64,000 nucleotides of DNA from Streptomyces wuyuanensis (lineage in GTDB: Bacteria; Actinomycetota; Actinomycetes; Streptomycetales; Streptomycetaceae): contig NZ_FNHI01000001.1 of the NCBI RefSeq assembly GCF_900103455.1, positions 1-64,000 on the forward strand. Reading direction: 5' to 3'. Made by a program: the position numbers and the translations under genes. Each line of letters begins with the position of its first letter. The first letter of the stretch is position 1. Under the pieces are notes generated by a model. That model was not told where the DNA came from, searched no databases, and saw only the letters and a program-made list of their open reading frames with translations. This document shows positions 38,785 to 48,299 of the stretch, piece by piece.

Positions 38785-39492
38785 ATGAGACTGCTGCTCG
38801 TCGAGGACGACGACCACGTCGCCGCGGCCCTGTCCGCGGTGCTCGCACGGCACGGTTTCCAGGTCACCCACGCCCGCAACGGCGAGGAGGCGCTGCAGGC
38901 CGTGCTCCCGGCCGCCGCCGAGGGCAAGGCCCCCTTCGGGGTCGTCCTGCTCGATCTGGGGCTGCCGGACCAGGACGGCTACCAGGTGTGCGGGAAGATC
39001 CGGAAGCTCACCACCACTCCGGTGATAATGGTCACCGCGCGCGGAGACGTGCGCTCGCGCATCCACGGACTGAACCTCGGGGCCGACGACTACGTCGTGA
39101 AGCCTTACGACACGGGGGAGTTGCTCGCCCGTATCCACGCCGTCAGCCGGCGCACCGCGCCCGGCGAGGAGGCCGCGCCCGCCTCCGACTCCGACAGTGC
39201 GCTCAGGCTCGGCGCGGTCACCATAGAGCTGCCCACGCGCCGCGTCAGCGTCGACGGGGCGGACGTGCAGCTGACCCGCAAGGAGTTCGACCTGCTGGCG
39301 CTGCTCGCGCAGCGTCCCGGGGTCGTCTTCCGCCGGGAGCAGATCATCAGCGAGGTATGGCGCACCAGCTGGGAGGGGACCGGCCGGACGCTCGAGGTGC
39401 ACGTGGCGTCGCTGCGTTCCAAGCTCCGTATGCCCGCCCTCATCGAGACCGTGCGCGGCGTCGGCTACCGCCTGGTCGCCCCCGTCGCGTAA
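38785..39492 (+). CDS. gluR: OmpR-family response regulator GluR
   Basis: This 235-residue regulator has an N-terminal receiver (LLLVEDDDHV, phospho-acceptor Asp in VVLLDLGLPDQDG at about 60, VTARGD, VVKPYD). A C-terminal winged helix follows (about 135-232, LTRKEFDLLALLAQRPG, ISEVWR, VHVASLRSKL, GVGYRLV). The ATG at 38785 follows GGGAGGGGG; an upstream in-frame ATG would add 58 non-family residues. The position beside gluABCD matches GluR of S. coelicolor, which with GluK senses glutamate and activates the importer genes. Confidence 0.9.
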   Translation: MRLLLVEDDDHVAAALSAVLARHGFQVTHARNGEEALQAVLPAAAEGKAPFGVVLLDLGLPDQDGYQVCGKIRKLTTTPVIMVTARGDVRSRIHGLNLGADDYVVKPYDTGELLARIHAVSRRTAPGEEAAPASDSDSALRLGAVTIELPTRRVSVDGADVQLTRKEFDLLALLAQRPGVVFRREQIISEVWRTSWEGTGRTLEVHVASLRSKLRMPALIETVRGVGYRLVAPVA

Positions 39493-39507
39493 AGGCCTTC
39501 GCTCCCC

Positions 39508-40902
39508 TTGCGTACCCGCCTCCTTCCGCTCCTCATCGTCCTCATGGCGGGCGTCCTGCTCGCCTTGGGCTTCCCTCTCGCCGTGAGCCTGGCGGCGGCC
39601 GAGCAGCAGCAGGTGGTGGTCGACCGGCTGGACGACACGGCACGGTTCGCCGCCCAGGCCCAGTTCGTCACCGAGAGCGTCCCGGGCCAGGACGAGCGCC
39701 GCACCACCCTCGAAGAGGAACTGACCCGCTACAACGACGTGTACGGGATCCACGCCGGCGTCTTCCACCGCAGCGATGTGGCCATGGCCCGGGCCCCCTG
39801 GCACTGGGAGGTCCCGGAGACGGGGGTGGGCCGTCAGGCGTTCGCCGAGGCCCTGCTCGGCCGTCGCAGCCACGATCCGCCGCAGGTCTGGCCCTGGCAG
39901 CAGGACGCCCGGATCGTCGTCGCCTCGCCGGTGGTGCGCGACGGCGACGTCGTCGCCGTCGTCGTCACCGACTCGCCCACGGGCCAGCTGCGCTCCCGCA
40001 TCCTGCGCGGATGGCTGCTCATCGCGGCAGGCGAGTCCGCGGCGATGCTCGTCGCCGTGGGCGCGGCGTTCCGGCTCACCGGCTGGGTGCTGAGGCCCGT
40101 GCGCATCCTCGACGCCGCCACCCACGACATCGCGACCGGCCGGATGAACTCGCGGGTCGCCGCGGCCGGAGGCCCGCCTGAACTCCGGCGGCTGGCCCGC
40201 TCGTTCAACGAGATGGCCGACAACGTCGAACTGGTGCTGGAACAGCAGCGCGCCTTCGTCGCCGACGCCTCGCACCAACTCCGCAACCCCCTCGCCGCAC
40301 TGCTGCTGAGGATCGAGCTCCTCGCCCTCGAACTGCCCGAGGGCAACGAGGAGATCGCCTCCGTCCGCACGGAGGGCAAGCGGCTCGCCCGGGTCCTGGA
40401 CGATCTGCTGGATCTGGCCCTGGCCGAGCACGCCTCCGCCGACATCCGTCTCACGGACATCGGCGAGCTGGCCGCCGAGCGCGTGGCCGCCTGGCGTCCG
40501 CTCGCGGAGGAGAAGGGCGTCCGGCTCCACGGCCACGGTCCGGCCGTCACCGCCTGGGCCGACCCGATCGCGCTCTCCAGCGCCCTGGACGCCGTGATCG
40601 ACAACGCCCTCAAGTTCACGCCCGAAGGGGAAGAGGTCACGGTCACGGTGTCCGCGGACGGCACCACCTCGACCGTCGTCGTCGCCGACCGCGGACCCGG
40701 GCTCACCGAGGAGGAGCTCACCCGCGTCGGTGACCGCTTCTGGCGCAGCGGCCGCCACCAGAACGTGAAGGGCTCCGGCCTCGGACTCTCCATCACCCGC
40801 GCGCTCCTCTCCGCGGGCGGCGGCTCGATCGCGTACGCGCACAACGAACCCTGCGGGCTGCGGGTAACCGTCACACTGCCGCGCAACCCGCCGACGGCGT
40901 GA
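39508..40902 (+). CDS. gluK: Sensor histidine kinase GluK
   Basis: This 464-residue membrane kinase has TM1 (about 5-28), an extracytoplasmic sensor of ~140 residues, and TM2 (about 170-192). A HAMP domain and HisKA with [12 protein letters not shown] (His about 256) follow, then HATPase with DNALKFT, DRGPGL and GSGLGLS. The TTG start at 39508 lies 15 bases after gluR; the pair is one operon. As a GluK-type sensor it probably reads extracellular glutamate. The membrane-anchored TAXI protein next door could assist, which is inference. Confidence 0.88.
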   Translation: MRTRLLPLLIVLMAGVLLALGFPLAVSLAAAEQQQVVVDRLDDTARFAAQAQFVTESVPGQDERRTTLEEELTRYNDVYGIHAGVFHRSDVAMARAPWHWEVPETGVGRQAFAEALLGRRSHDPPQVWPWQQDARIVVASPVVRDGDVVAVVVTDSPTGQLRSRILRGWLLIAAGESAAMLVAVGAAFRLTGWVLRPVRILDAATHDIATGRMNSRVAAAGGPPELRRLARSFNEMADNVELVLEQQRAFVADASHQLRNPLAALLLRIELLALELPEGNEEIASVRTEGKRLARVLDDLLDLALAEHASADIRLTDIGELAAERVAAWRPLAEEKGVRLHGHGPAVTAWADPIALSSALDAVIDNALKFTPEGEEVTVTVSADGTTSTVVVADRGPGLTEEELTRVGDRFWRSGRHQNVKGSGLGLSITRALLSAGGGSIAYAHNEPCGLRVTVTLPRNPPTA

Positions 40903-40987
40903 GCACGGAGCCGGCCCGCTCGGTGGGGCGGGTCGAGCGTACGAGCCGATGAGCGGCCCCGCCGTGGGGCCGGCCGGCCCGAGCGAT

Positions 40988-41021
40988 CCCCAACCGAGCC
41001 GTTCGGCCGGATCGGTTGGGG
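40988..41021. terminator. Convergent terminator between gluK and TAXI gene
   Basis: CCCCAACCGA (40988-40997) pairs with TCGGTTGGGG (41012-41021), and the 14-base loop contains further self-pairing GCC/GGC. It lies in the 268-base gap between the convergent genes. The rest of that gap holds no gene. Confidence 0.7.
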
Positions 41022-41170
41022 AGTCCTCCGGCGCGGGCGCGGCTCCCGGCCGCAGCCCCGATCCCGACGGGGCGGGGCTCGCCTTGCCGTCCCGCGGCCC
41101 CGCGGAGTCTCGTCCGCAGTTGCCACGGCCTCTGCGCGGCCCGGCTCTGCCCGGCCTCCGCAGGCTCGCG

Positions 41171-42169
41171 CTACGGCTTCACCGAGCTGTAGTAGCGCCG
41201 GGCGCCCTCGTGGAGCGGCAGCGGGTCCGTGTAGATCGCCGTCCGCAGGTCCACGAGCTGCGCCGGGTGGACCTCACGGCCGATCCGGTCCCGGCTCCTG
41301 ATCACGGTCCGGGTGAACCGCTCGGTCAGCTCCGGGTCCGCCCTGTCCGTCGTGACCAGCAGATTGGCCACGGCGACGGTCTGCACCGGGGCCCTCGCGC
41401 CCATCCTGGGGTAGGCGTCGGACGGGATCACCGCCGAGTGGTAGTAGCGCGTCGCGTCGCCCGTCGCGTGGACGCGGCTGATGAGCTTGTCGCCGACCGG
41501 GACCAGCCGTACGGGGAAACGTTCCGAGAGGTGCTGGACCGCGGCGGTCGGCAGTCCCCCCGACCAGAAGAACGCGTCCACCTCGCCCCGCTCCAGCCGC
41601 CCCGGCATGGTGTCGAGGCCCGCGGAGACCGGATCGATGTCCCGGCGGGCGTCGAGGCCCGCGGCCGTGAGCACCCGGTCCGCTATGAGCCGCACGCCGG
41701 AGCCCTCCTGGCCGACCCCCACGCGCTTGCCGCGCAGATCCGCCGGGGTCTCCACGGGCGAGCCCTGGGGCACGATCAGCTGCACGTAGTCGTCGTACAG
41801 CCGCGCGCAGCCGCGCAGCCGGTCGGCTCCGGGCCGGCCGTCGCGCCGGTACTTCGCCACCGCGTCGGCGGTCGCGATCGTGAAGTCGGCCTCGCCGCTC
41901 GCCACCCTGGCGAGGTTCTGCTGGGAGCCCTCGCTCGTCCGGAGATCTATCGAGACCTTCGGCAGATCGTGGGCCAGCGCGTCCCTGAGGAGGTCTCCGT
42001 AGCGCTGGTAGACGCCGCTCTTCACACCCGTGCTGAACGTCAGCCGGCCGCTCGGGCTGCTGTCGCCCATCGGCAGCAGCCACCACAGCAGCAGCCCGCA
42101 CACGACGGCCAGCGCCGCGGAGCCCTGGAGGGCGCGGCGCCGGCTGATTCGGGACAGAGCGGGGAGCAT
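41171..42169 (-). CDS. TAXI-family solute-binding protein, membrane-anchored, no permease
   Basis: This 332-residue TAXI-type (TRAP-associated extracytoplasmic immunogenic) binding protein has a basic N-terminus and single hydrophobic helix (about 10-33) without a lipobox Cys. It is probably anchored by that helix. The fold signature [16 protein letters not shown] starts the mature part, and [21 protein letters not shown] and [14 protein letters not shown] lie in the hinge regions. No TRAP DctQ/M or fused permease gene is in the window. It is convergent with gluRK. TAXI proteins in other bacteria bind glutamate or related acids, suggesting a sensing role. The ATG at 42169 follows CAGGA. Confidence 0.82.
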   Translation of the reverse strand: MLPALSRISRRRALQGSAALAVVCGLLLWWLLPMGDSSPSGRLTFSTGVKSGVYQRYGDLLRDALAHDLPKVSIDLRTSEGSQQNLARVASGEADFTIATADAVAKYRRDGRPGADRLRGCARLYDDYVQLIVPQGSPVETPADLRGKRVGVGQEGSGVRLIADRVLTAAGLDARRDIDPVSAGLDTMPGRLERGEVDAFFWSGGLPTAAVQHLSERFPVRLVPVGDKLISRVHATGDATRYYHSAVIPSDAYPRMGARAPVQTVAVANLLVTTDRADPELTERFTRTVIRSRDRIGREVHPAQLVDLRTAIYTDPLPLHEGARRYYSSVKP

Positions 42170-42322
42170 GGCGCGATCCTGCCAGTTCACTCGCGGTGCT
42201 GGCCAGGCCCGTCCTTTCCGCCCATGATCGCCCATCGCGTCCCGCCGGCGGCCGGTCCCCGTCTCCCGCCCGGGGAACACAGGGGCGGCGGGCCGCAGTC
42301 ACCCCGTACCCTGGTGTGCGAG

Positions 42323-43813
42323 ATGAGCGCGAAGACTTACGAGGTGCGCACCTACGGGTGCCAGATGAACGTCCACGACTCCGAGCGGCTGTCCGGCCTG
42401 CTGGAGGACGCGGGCTATGTCCGGGCGCCCGAGGGCACGGGTGAGGGCGAGGCGGATGTCGTCGTCTTCAACACCTGCGCGGTCCGGGAGAACGCCGACA
42501 ACAGGCTCTACGGCAATCTCGGGCGGCTCGCCCCGATGAAGGCCAGGCGGCCGGGGATGCAGATCGCCGTCGGCGGCTGCCTCGCCCAGAAGGACCGCGA
42601 CACCATCGTCAAGAAGGCGCCCTGGGTCGACGTCGTCTTCGGCACGCACAACATCGGCAAGCTGCCCGTGCTGCTGGAGCGCGCCCGCGTCCGGGAAGAG
42701 GCGCAGGTCGAGATCGCCGAGTCGCTGGAGGCCTTCCCCTCCACGCTGCCGACGCGACGCGAGAGCGCGTACGCGGCCTGGGTGTCCATCTCCGTCGGCT
42801 GCAACAACACCTGCACCTTCTGCATCGTGCCCGCGCTGCGCGGCAAGGAGAAGGACCGCCGCCCCGGCGACATCCTCGCCGAGGTCGAGGCGCTGGTCGC
42901 CGAGGGCGTCTCGGAGATCACGCTGCTCGGCCAGAACGTCAACGCGTACGGCTCCGACATCGGCGACCGCGAGGCGTTCTCGAAGCTCCTCCGCGCCTGC
43001 GGGAACGTCGAGGGCCTGGAGCGGGTCCGCTTCACCTCCCCGCACCCGCGCGACTTCACGGACGACGTGATCGCCGCGATGGCGGAGACCCCGAACGTGA
43101 TGCCGCAGCTGCACATGCCGCTGCAGTCCGGCTCGGACACGGTGCTCAAGGCGATGCGCCGTTCGTACCGGCAGGAGCGCTACCTCGGGATCATCGAGAA
43201 GGTCCGCGCCGCGATTCCGCACGCCGCCATCTCCACCGACATCATCGTGGGCTTCCCCGGCGAGACCGAGGAGGACTTCGAGCAGACGCTGCACGCCGTG
43301 CGGGAGGCCCGCTTCGCCCAGGCCTTCACCTTCCAGTACTCGAAGCGGCCCGGCACGCCGGCCGCCGAGATGGAGGGCCAGATCCCGAAGGAGGTCGTCC
43401 AGGCGCGGTACGAGCGGCTGGTCGCCCTCCAGGAGGAGATCTCCTGGGAGGAGAACAAGAAGCAGGTGGGCCGGGTCCTGGAGGTCATGGTCGCCGAGGG
43501 CGAGGGCCGAAAGGACGGCGCCACGCACCGGCTGTCGGGCCGCGCGCCGGACAACCGCCTGGTGCACTTCTCCAAGCCCGCGGACGAGGTCCGTCCGGGC
43601 GACGTGGTGACGGTCGAGATCACGTACGCCGCCCCGCACCACCTCCTGGCGGAGGGCGAGACGATCTCCGTGCGCCGTACCCGCGCCGGCGACGCCTGGG
43701 AGAAGCGGAACGCCGTCCCGCAGCAGCCCGCCGGAGTGATGCTCGGCCTGCCCTCGGTCGGAGTCCCGGCCCCGCTGCCCGCCCCGACGGGCGGCTGCTC
43801 GGCGGTGGGCTGA
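42323..43813 (+). CDS. miaB: tRNA-2-methylthio-N6-isopentenyladenosine synthase MiaB
   Basis: This 496-residue radical-SAM methylthiotransferase adds the 2-methylthio group to i6A37 in tRNAs reading U-starting codons. N-terminal cluster Cys lie in YGCQMN, NTCAV and GGCLAQ. The radical-SAM site CNNTCTFC is at about 163-170, and TRAM is at about 390-460. The last 40 residues are Pro/Gly/Ala-rich. The start is ambiguous: ATG 42323, or GTG 42314 in the same frame. A -10-like TACCCT (42307-42312) would put transcription close to either, so it may be nearly leaderless. It works on the product of MiaA, encoded 1.8 kb downstream. Confidence 0.93.
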   Translation: MSAKTYEVRTYGCQMNVHDSERLSGLLEDAGYVRAPEGTGEGEADVVVFNTCAVRENADNRLYGNLGRLAPMKARRPGMQIAVGGCLAQKDRDTIVKKAPWVDVVFGTHNIGKLPVLLERARVREEAQVEIAESLEAFPSTLPTRRESAYAAWVSISVGCNNTCTFCIVPALRGKEKDRRPGDILAEVEALVAEGVSEITLLGQNVNAYGSDIGDREAFSKLLRACGNVEGLERVRFTSPHPRDFTDDVIAAMAETPNVMPQLHMPLQSGSDTVLKAMRRSYRQERYLGIIEKVRAAIPHAAISTDIIVGFPGETEEDFEQTLHAVREARFAQAFTFQYSKRPGTPAAEMEGQIPKEVVQARYERLVALQEEISWEENKKQVGRVLEVMVAEGEGRKDGATHRLSGRAPDNRLVHFSKPADEVRPGDVVTVEITYAAPHHLLAEGETISVRRTRAGDAWEKRNAVPQQPAGVMLGLPSVGVPAPLPAPTGGCSAVG

Positions 43814-43895
43814 GCAAGCGGTACGCGGGGTACGGGGCAGCGGCGTCAAACCGGGCCGTGCACCGGCGGGGGCCGACCACGCTGTGAGGCGCCAC

Positions 43896-43925
43896 GGCGC
43901 CCGGTGAGGGTCACCGCCGGGCGCC
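43896..43925 (+). terminator. Hairpin after miaB
   Basis: GGTGA/TCACC with a GGG loop is stacked, across a 3-base bulge, on GGCGCCC/GGGCGCC. The hairpin lies between miaB and the next gene and may terminate or insulate miaB. No T-run. Confidence 0.5.
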
Positions 43926-43961
43926 CGGGTCCGTCCAGCGGCCACGCACTAGGCTGCGATC

Positions 43962-44678
43962 ATGCTTGTCGCCGCTGCCGTCTGCCCCAGCCCTCCGCTC
44001 CTGGTGCCCGATGTGGCCGCCGGCGCCGCGCCCGAGCTCGACGCGGCCCGCACCGCCTGTGCCGACGCGTTGGGCGTGCTGGCCGCCTCCCGTCCCGAGG
44101 TGGTGCTCGTGGTGGGCCCCGCCGGCCCCGGCGATCGGCCCGGCACCGTTGCCCGGGGGACTTCCGGCTCCTTCGAGGGCTTCGGCGTGGACGCCCGGGT
44201 GCGCCTGGGCGTCACCGAAGGGCCTGCGCCGGAGGGAAGGCTGCCCATGGCGCTGGCCGTCGGCGCCTGGCTCCTGGACCGTGCGGGCTGGTCCGTCGCC
44301 CCGGTGGAGGGGTTGGCCGTGGACACCGGCATGAGCGCCGCACGCTGCGCGGAAACCGGACGCGAGCTCGCCGGGCGGGCCCACCGGGTCGCGCTGCTCG
44401 TCATGGGCGACGGCAGCGCGTGCCGCAGCCTGAAGGCACCGGGATATCTGGACGAACGCGCGGCGCCCTTCGACGAGGAGGCCGCCCGGGCGCTGAGAGC
44501 GGCCGACACGGCAGGGCTCGCGGCGCTGGACGAGTCACTGGCCCGAGAGCTCCAGGTGGCGGGCCGCGCACCGTGGCAGGTCCTCGCGGGCGCCGCCGAG
44601 GGCGCCGGCCTGACCGGACAGCTCCTCTACGCGGACGCCCCCTACGGCGTCGGCTACTTCGTCGCGGCCTGGTCCTGA
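43962..44678 (+). CDS. LigB/Memo-like domain protein lacking metal histidines
   Basis: This 238-residue protein is related to class III extradiol dioxygenase subunit B and the Memo family. The N-terminus is LVAAAVCPSPPLLVP, where enzymes of this fold usually carry a His in CPHPPLL. VVLVVGPAG, GLAVDTGMSA and LLVMGDGSAC follow the family strands. Only one His exists in the whole protein (GRAHRV), so the usual 2-His/1-Glu iron site cannot form. It sits between miaB and miaA, as does a counterpart (Rv2728c) in mycobacteria, as recalled. Catalysis is doubtful; a structural or binding role linked to tRNA modification is possible. Confidence 0.78.
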   Translation: MLVAAAVCPSPPLLVPDVAAGAAPELDAARTACADALGVLAASRPEVVLVVGPAGPGDRPGTVARGTSGSFEGFGVDARVRLGVTEGPAPEGRLPMALAVGAWLLDRAGWSVAPVEGLAVDTGMSAARCAETGRELAGRAHRVALLVMGDGSACRSLKAPGYLDERAAPFDEEAARALRAADTAGLAALDESLARELQVAGRAPWQVLAGAAEGAGLTGQLLYADAPYGVGYFVAAWS

Positions 44679-44742
44679 CAGGGAGAGCTCCCCTGACCGG
44701 GGCGCCCGCCCCCCGGACACGGCGGAGAGCCACTGAGACGCC

Positions 44743-44776
44743 GGACGGCCGCGGAGTCAGAACTCCGCGGCCGTCC
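44743..44776. terminator. Convergent terminator after LigB-like gene
   Basis: A perfect 15-bp inverted repeat (GGACGGCCGCGGAGT at 44743-44757, ACTCCGCGGCCGTCC at 44762-44776, 4-base loop) lies between convergent genes, just beyond the leftward antitoxin gene. It is one of the strongest hairpins in the window and probably acts in both directions. Confidence 0.85.
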
Positions 44777-44787
44777 GCCGTGCACTC

Positions 44788-45045
44788 TCAGGAAGCCGGC
44801 GGCGGGGTGCCTTCGCCGCCCTTGTGCGTGCCGTCGTCCTTGTGGGCGAGGCGGTCCAGGGCCTGCTTGGCCTTGCCGGTGCCCGACTCGATCCTGTCGC
44901 TGTACTTGCCCTTGGTCCGATGGTCGACCGATCGCGCGGCCTTGTCCAAACCGTGCTCGATCTTGTGCCCGTGCTGGTGGGCGAGGTCGGAGACCTTCTC
45001 CCGGGCGGGGGCGAGCTTGGCCTTCAGCGTGTCCATGATGCCCAT
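44788..45045 (-). CDS. MT0933-like antitoxin family protein, no partner
   Basis: This 85-residue basic, helical protein matches the MT0933-like antitoxin family: MDTLKAKLAPAREKVSDLAH, HGLDKAARSVD, TKGKYSDRI and KAKQALDRLAHK. No toxin ORF lies next to it. The upstream neighbour is a disordered protein and the downstream side is a terminator. Family members are common as singletons in Streptomyces, so the antitoxin label may be misleading. The ATG at 45045 follows GGTGACC with a weak site. Confidence 0.8.
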   Translation of the reverse strand: MGIMDTLKAKLAPAREKVSDLAHQHGHKIEHGLDKAARSVDHRTKGKYSDRIESGTGKAKQALDRLAHKDDGTHKGGEGTPPPAS

Positions 45046-45068
45046 GGGTCACCTTCGCTCATCCGGAT

Positions 45069-45446
45069 CTACTTACGGGCGCCTTCACCGGCTTCGTTGT
45101 CCGCGGCCTCGTCGACGGACTGCTGCTTCGGGATCTCGACCTGCTCCGCCCCGGAGGAGCCGGCAGGGTCCGAGGACCCGGCCCCGTCCGCCGCGGGGAC
45201 CTCCCCGGTGCCGGACCCGGCACCGGCCGCGGTCTCGCCGCCGCCGGCATCCTCCTCGGAACCCGCGGCGACGGTGGCCTCGCCCGCGGACACCTCGACC
45301 GGCTCCCTCACCTTCGCGGCGTCCTTGCCAGGTTCCCCGGTGGTCCCGTCCTCGGAGCCGGCCGCCGTACTGCCGGCCGTGCATTCCTCGGTCGACGCCT
45401 CCACAGCCCCTTTGGCTTTCCGGCGAAACCTCGCAAAAACGCCCAT
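45069..45446 (-). CDS. Small disordered acidic protein, unknown function
   Basis: This 125-residue protein begins with a basic amphipathic stretch (MGVFARFRRKAKGAVEAS). It continues as a Glu/Ala/Gly/Ser/Thr-rich, probably disordered acidic chain to the C-terminus. It has no membrane segment or known domain. Some genomes label such proteins gliding motility protein without support. The ATG at 45446 follows GGAG. It lies 23 bases before the antitoxin-like gene on the same strand, so the two may form an operon. Confidence 0.72.
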   Translation of the reverse strand: MGVFARFRRKAKGAVEASTEECTAGSTAAGSEDGTTGEPGKDAAKVREPVEVSAGEATVAAGSEEDAGGGETAAGAGSGTGEVPAADGAGSSDPAGSSGAEQVEIPKQQSVDEAADNEAGEGARK

Positions 45447-45629
45447 ATCTGCTCCATAGCCTACTCGTGTGGGTGAAGTTCCGCGCCGCCCGGAGCGGCC
45501 CATCGCTCCGCCCCGGAGGCGCCGGTTCAGTGACCGGTCGCCGGAACCTCGCAACAGGCAACGACCCCATGGGGGCGCCGTCACGTAGCTCGTTCGGGGA
45601 GGGCCGAGGTCGTTTGCGAGACTGGGGCG

Positions 45630-46568
45630 GTGAGAAGCGCAGCCCCCGCACCGCGGGTCATCGCCGTCGTCGGCCCCACCGCGGCCGGCAAGTCCGATCT
45701 GGGCGTCCATCTGGCCCGGCAGCTCGGCGGAGAGGTCGTCAACGCCGACTCGATGCAGCTGTACCGCGGGATGGACATCGGCACCGCCAAGCTGCCGGAG
45801 GAGGAGCGCGGCGGGATCGCCCACCACCTCCTCGACATCTGGGAGGTCACCGAGGCCGCGAGCGTCGCCGAGTACCAGAGGCTGGCGCGCGCGGAGATCG
45901 ACCGGCTGCTCGCGGAGGGCCGCACGCCCGTCCTCGTCGGCGGATCGGGGCTGTACGTACGCGGCGCGATCGACGCGCTGGAGTTCCCCGGCACCGATCC
46001 CGAGGTCCGCGCCCGGCTCGAGGCCGAGCTGGAGGAGCGCGGGTCGGGCGCGCTGCACGCGCGCCTCGCCGTCGCCGACCCGGACGCCGCCCGCGCGATC
46101 CTGCCCGGCAACGGCCGCCGCGTCGTCCGGGCCCTGGAGGTGATCGAGATCACCGGCAAGCCCTTCACCGCCAACCTCCCCGGTCACGACGCGGTGTACG
46201 ACACCGTCCAGATCGGGGTGGACGTCGCACGTCCGGAGCTCGACGAACGCATCGCACTGCGCGTGGACCGCATGTGGGAGGCGGGTCTCGTCGACGAGGT
46301 GCGTGCCCTGGAGGCTCGGGGCCTGCGTGAGGGGCGCACCGCCTCGCGCGCCCTCGGCTACCAGCAGGTGCTCGCGGCGCTCGCGGGAGAGTGCACCGAG
46401 GACGAGGCGCGCGCCGAGACCGTCCGCGCCACCAAGCGTTTCGCGCGACGCCAGGATTCGTGGTTTCGCCGTGATCCGCGCGTGCACTGGCTGAGCGGCG
46501 CCGCCGCCGACCGCGAGGAACTTCCGGGGCGGGCTCTCGCGTTGGTCGAACGACCGGTTACAGCCTGA
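45630..46568 (+). CDS. miaA: tRNA dimethylallyltransferase MiaA
   Basis: This 312-residue enzyme transfers the isopentenyl group from DMAPP to A37 of tRNA, the substrate step for MiaB. The P-loop is GPTAAGKSDL (about 15-24), followed by NADSMQLYRGMDIGTAKL with the catalytic Asp. VLVGGSGLYVRG and ASRALGYQQVL complete the family motifs. RFARRQDSWFRRD near the end contacts tRNA. The GTG start at 45630 follows a G-rich site. It is divergent from the small disordered protein gene. Confidence 0.95.
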   Translation: MRSAAPAPRVIAVVGPTAAGKSDLGVHLARQLGGEVVNADSMQLYRGMDIGTAKLPEEERGGIAHHLLDIWEVTEAASVAEYQRLARAEIDRLLAEGRTPVLVGGSGLYVRGAIDALEFPGTDPEVRARLEAELEERGSGALHARLAVADPDAARAILPGNGRRVVRALEVIEITGKPFTANLPGHDAVYDTVQIGVDVARPELDERIALRVDRMWEAGLVDEVRALEARGLREGRTASRALGYQQVLAALAGECTEDEARAETVRATKRFARRQDSWFRRDPRVHWLSGAAADREELPGRALALVERPVTA

Positions 46569-46673
46569 TCACGTGATGGCATCGGGACGCCTTGGCCGTC
46601 CTTCCGTTGCCCCGGGCCGTGCCATCATCGAGCATCGATCGACGAGTGGTCCGAGTTGGGAGGGCGCGTGGCG

Positions 46674-47132
46674 ATGGAGGCCGGCCCTCGCGACAGAGAA
46701 CAGCAGGCACGGAACGACCTGTCCCGTCTGAGCCCCGACGGCCCGGACGAGGCCGGGGACCTGCTCCCCGACGGCTCGGTCCCAGACGCCTCGGTCGAGG
46801 TCGAGGTGGAGCTGCGTCCACCGCGGCGGCTCAGGATCTGGCAGCTCGCTCCCATCGTGGGTCTCGCCGCCGTCGGTTCGCTGATGTTCGCCTTCCCGCT
46901 CGCCTTCGGTTCCGGGGACGGCGGCGCGGTCGTCGCCATGCTCGGTCTCCTGATCAGCTGCTGTGCCGCCGGCTGGGGCATGATGGCCGCCCGCCGTGTC
47001 GGCCACACCTGGCCGGGCCTGCCGGAGCGGAGTTCCGGTGAGCGCCCCGACTGGCGCGTGATCGCCCTTTACGTGGCGGTGGCCGTCGCCCTCGTCGCCC
47101 TCGCCGTGTGGCGCGTGGCCCGGCTCCGCTGA
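46674..47132 (+). CDS. Conserved membrane protein, unknown function
   Basis: This 152-residue protein has an acidic disordered N-terminal 50 residues. Two adjacent membrane helices (about 58-80 and 83-104) and a third near the C-terminus (about 128-148) end in basic residues. No family was recognised. A GGGAGGG site supports the ATG at 46674, with an in-frame GTG at 46668 as a close alternative. It lies between miaA and dapF on the same strand; dapF begins 29 bases later but from its own promoter. Confidence 0.7.
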   Translation: MEAGPRDREQQARNDLSRLSPDGPDEAGDLLPDGSVPDASVEVEVELRPPRRLRIWQLAPIVGLAAVGSLMFAFPLAFGSGDGGAVVAMLGLLISCCAAGWGMMAARRVGHTWPGLPERSSGERPDWRVIALYVAVAVALVALAVWRVARLR

Positions 47133-47161
47133 GTGTCCGGGCCGCCCCGTACGATGGTCGG

Positions 47162-48058
47162 GTGACCAGCGACGCGACCCCGCCCACCCCGCCGCTCTCG
47201 CCGATCGCCTTCCTCAAGGGCCACGGGACCGAGAACGACTTCGTGATCGTCCCGGACCCCGGCAACGAGCTGGAGCTGCCCGCCTCCCTGGTCGCCGCGC
47301 TGTGCGACCGCCGCGCGGGCATCGGCGGTGACGGACTGCTGCACGTCGTGCGCTCCGCCGCCCACCCCGAGGCGCGTACCCACGCGGGCGAGGCCGAGTG
47401 GTTCATGGACTACCGCAACGCGGACGGCTCGATCGCAGAGATGTGCGGAAACGGAGTGCGGGTGTTCGCCCGCTACCTCCAGCGCGCGGGCTTCGTCGAC
47501 GCCGGCGATCTCGCGATCGCCACGCGTGGCGGCGTCAAGCGGGTGCACATCGACAAGGACGGCGACGTCACCGTTGCCATGGGCCGGGCCCTGCTCCCGG
47601 AGGACGGGGTCACGGTCACCGTCGGCGGCCGCAGCTGGCCCGCGCGGAACGTGAACATGGGCAATCCGCACGCGGTCGCGTTCGTCGAGGACCTGGACCA
47701 CGCCGGCAGTCTGTACTCCCCCCCGCCGTTCACCCCGGCCTCGGTGTATCCGGACGGGGTGAACGTCGAGTTCGTCGTCGACCGCGGCCCGCGTCATGTC
47801 GCCATGCGGGTGCACGAGCGGGGTTCCGGCGAGACCCGGTCGTGCGGCACCGGCGCCTGCGCAGTCGCCGTCGCGGCGGCGCGCAGGGACGGTGCCGATC
47901 CGGCCGTGACCGGCGCCCCCGTCAGGTACACGGTGGATCTCCCGGGCGGTCGGCTGGTCATCACCGAGCACCCCGACGGCGAGATCGAGATGACCGGCCC
48001 CGCCGTGATCGTCGCCGAGGGACACATCGACCCCGCGCTGCTTGCCGTCCCGGCCTGA
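47162..48058 (+). CDS. dapF: Diaminopimelate epimerase
   Basis: This 298-residue enzyme converts LL- to meso-diaminopimelate for lysine. Streptomyces wall peptide contains LL-DAP, so here it mainly supplies lysine. The two catalytic cysteines lie in EMCGNGVR (about 99) and SCGTGAC (about 223). KGHGTENDFV near the start binds substrate. The message is probably leaderless: a -10 TACGAT (47150-47155) ends seven bases before the GTG at 47162, and no ribosome site exists. The position next to rshA is conserved in Streptomyces. Confidence 0.95.
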   Translation: MTSDATPPTPPLSPIAFLKGHGTENDFVIVPDPGNELELPASLVAALCDRRAGIGGDGLLHVVRSAAHPEARTHAGEAEWFMDYRNADGSIAEMCGNGVRVFARYLQRAGFVDAGDLAIATRGGVKRVHIDKDGDVTVAMGRALLPEDGVTVTVGGRSWPARNVNMGNPHAVAFVEDLDHAGSLYSPPPFTPASVYPDGVNVEFVVDRGPRHVAMRVHERGSGETRSCGTGACAVAVAAARRDGADPAVTGAPVRYTVDLPGGRLVITEHPDGEIEMTGPAVIVAEGHIDPALLAVPA

Positions 48059-48299
48059 CCGAGCGCAGCGCCCGCGCCCCGTGAAACGGACGCACGGCAG
48101 TGCCGTCCCGACCCCGTGTCGTACGCACCGCGCTGCCGATGGGAACGGACATCGCCTCAGCCATCGCTCGAATGGGTGATCCGATTCACGCTGAGCGAGA
48201 GGTGAACTCGGCTACGTGGTGGGCTCGGTAGCATCAAGCACCGGCAGGGAGGGCACGCCTGCTCCACCCACCGCCGGTCGACGCTGCCGGAGGTGCCCC

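Noticed and set aside
40949..42322. An N-terminal 458-residue extension of MiaB
   Set aside because: It is the reverse shadow of the TAXI gene; MiaB homology begins at [16 protein letters not shown].
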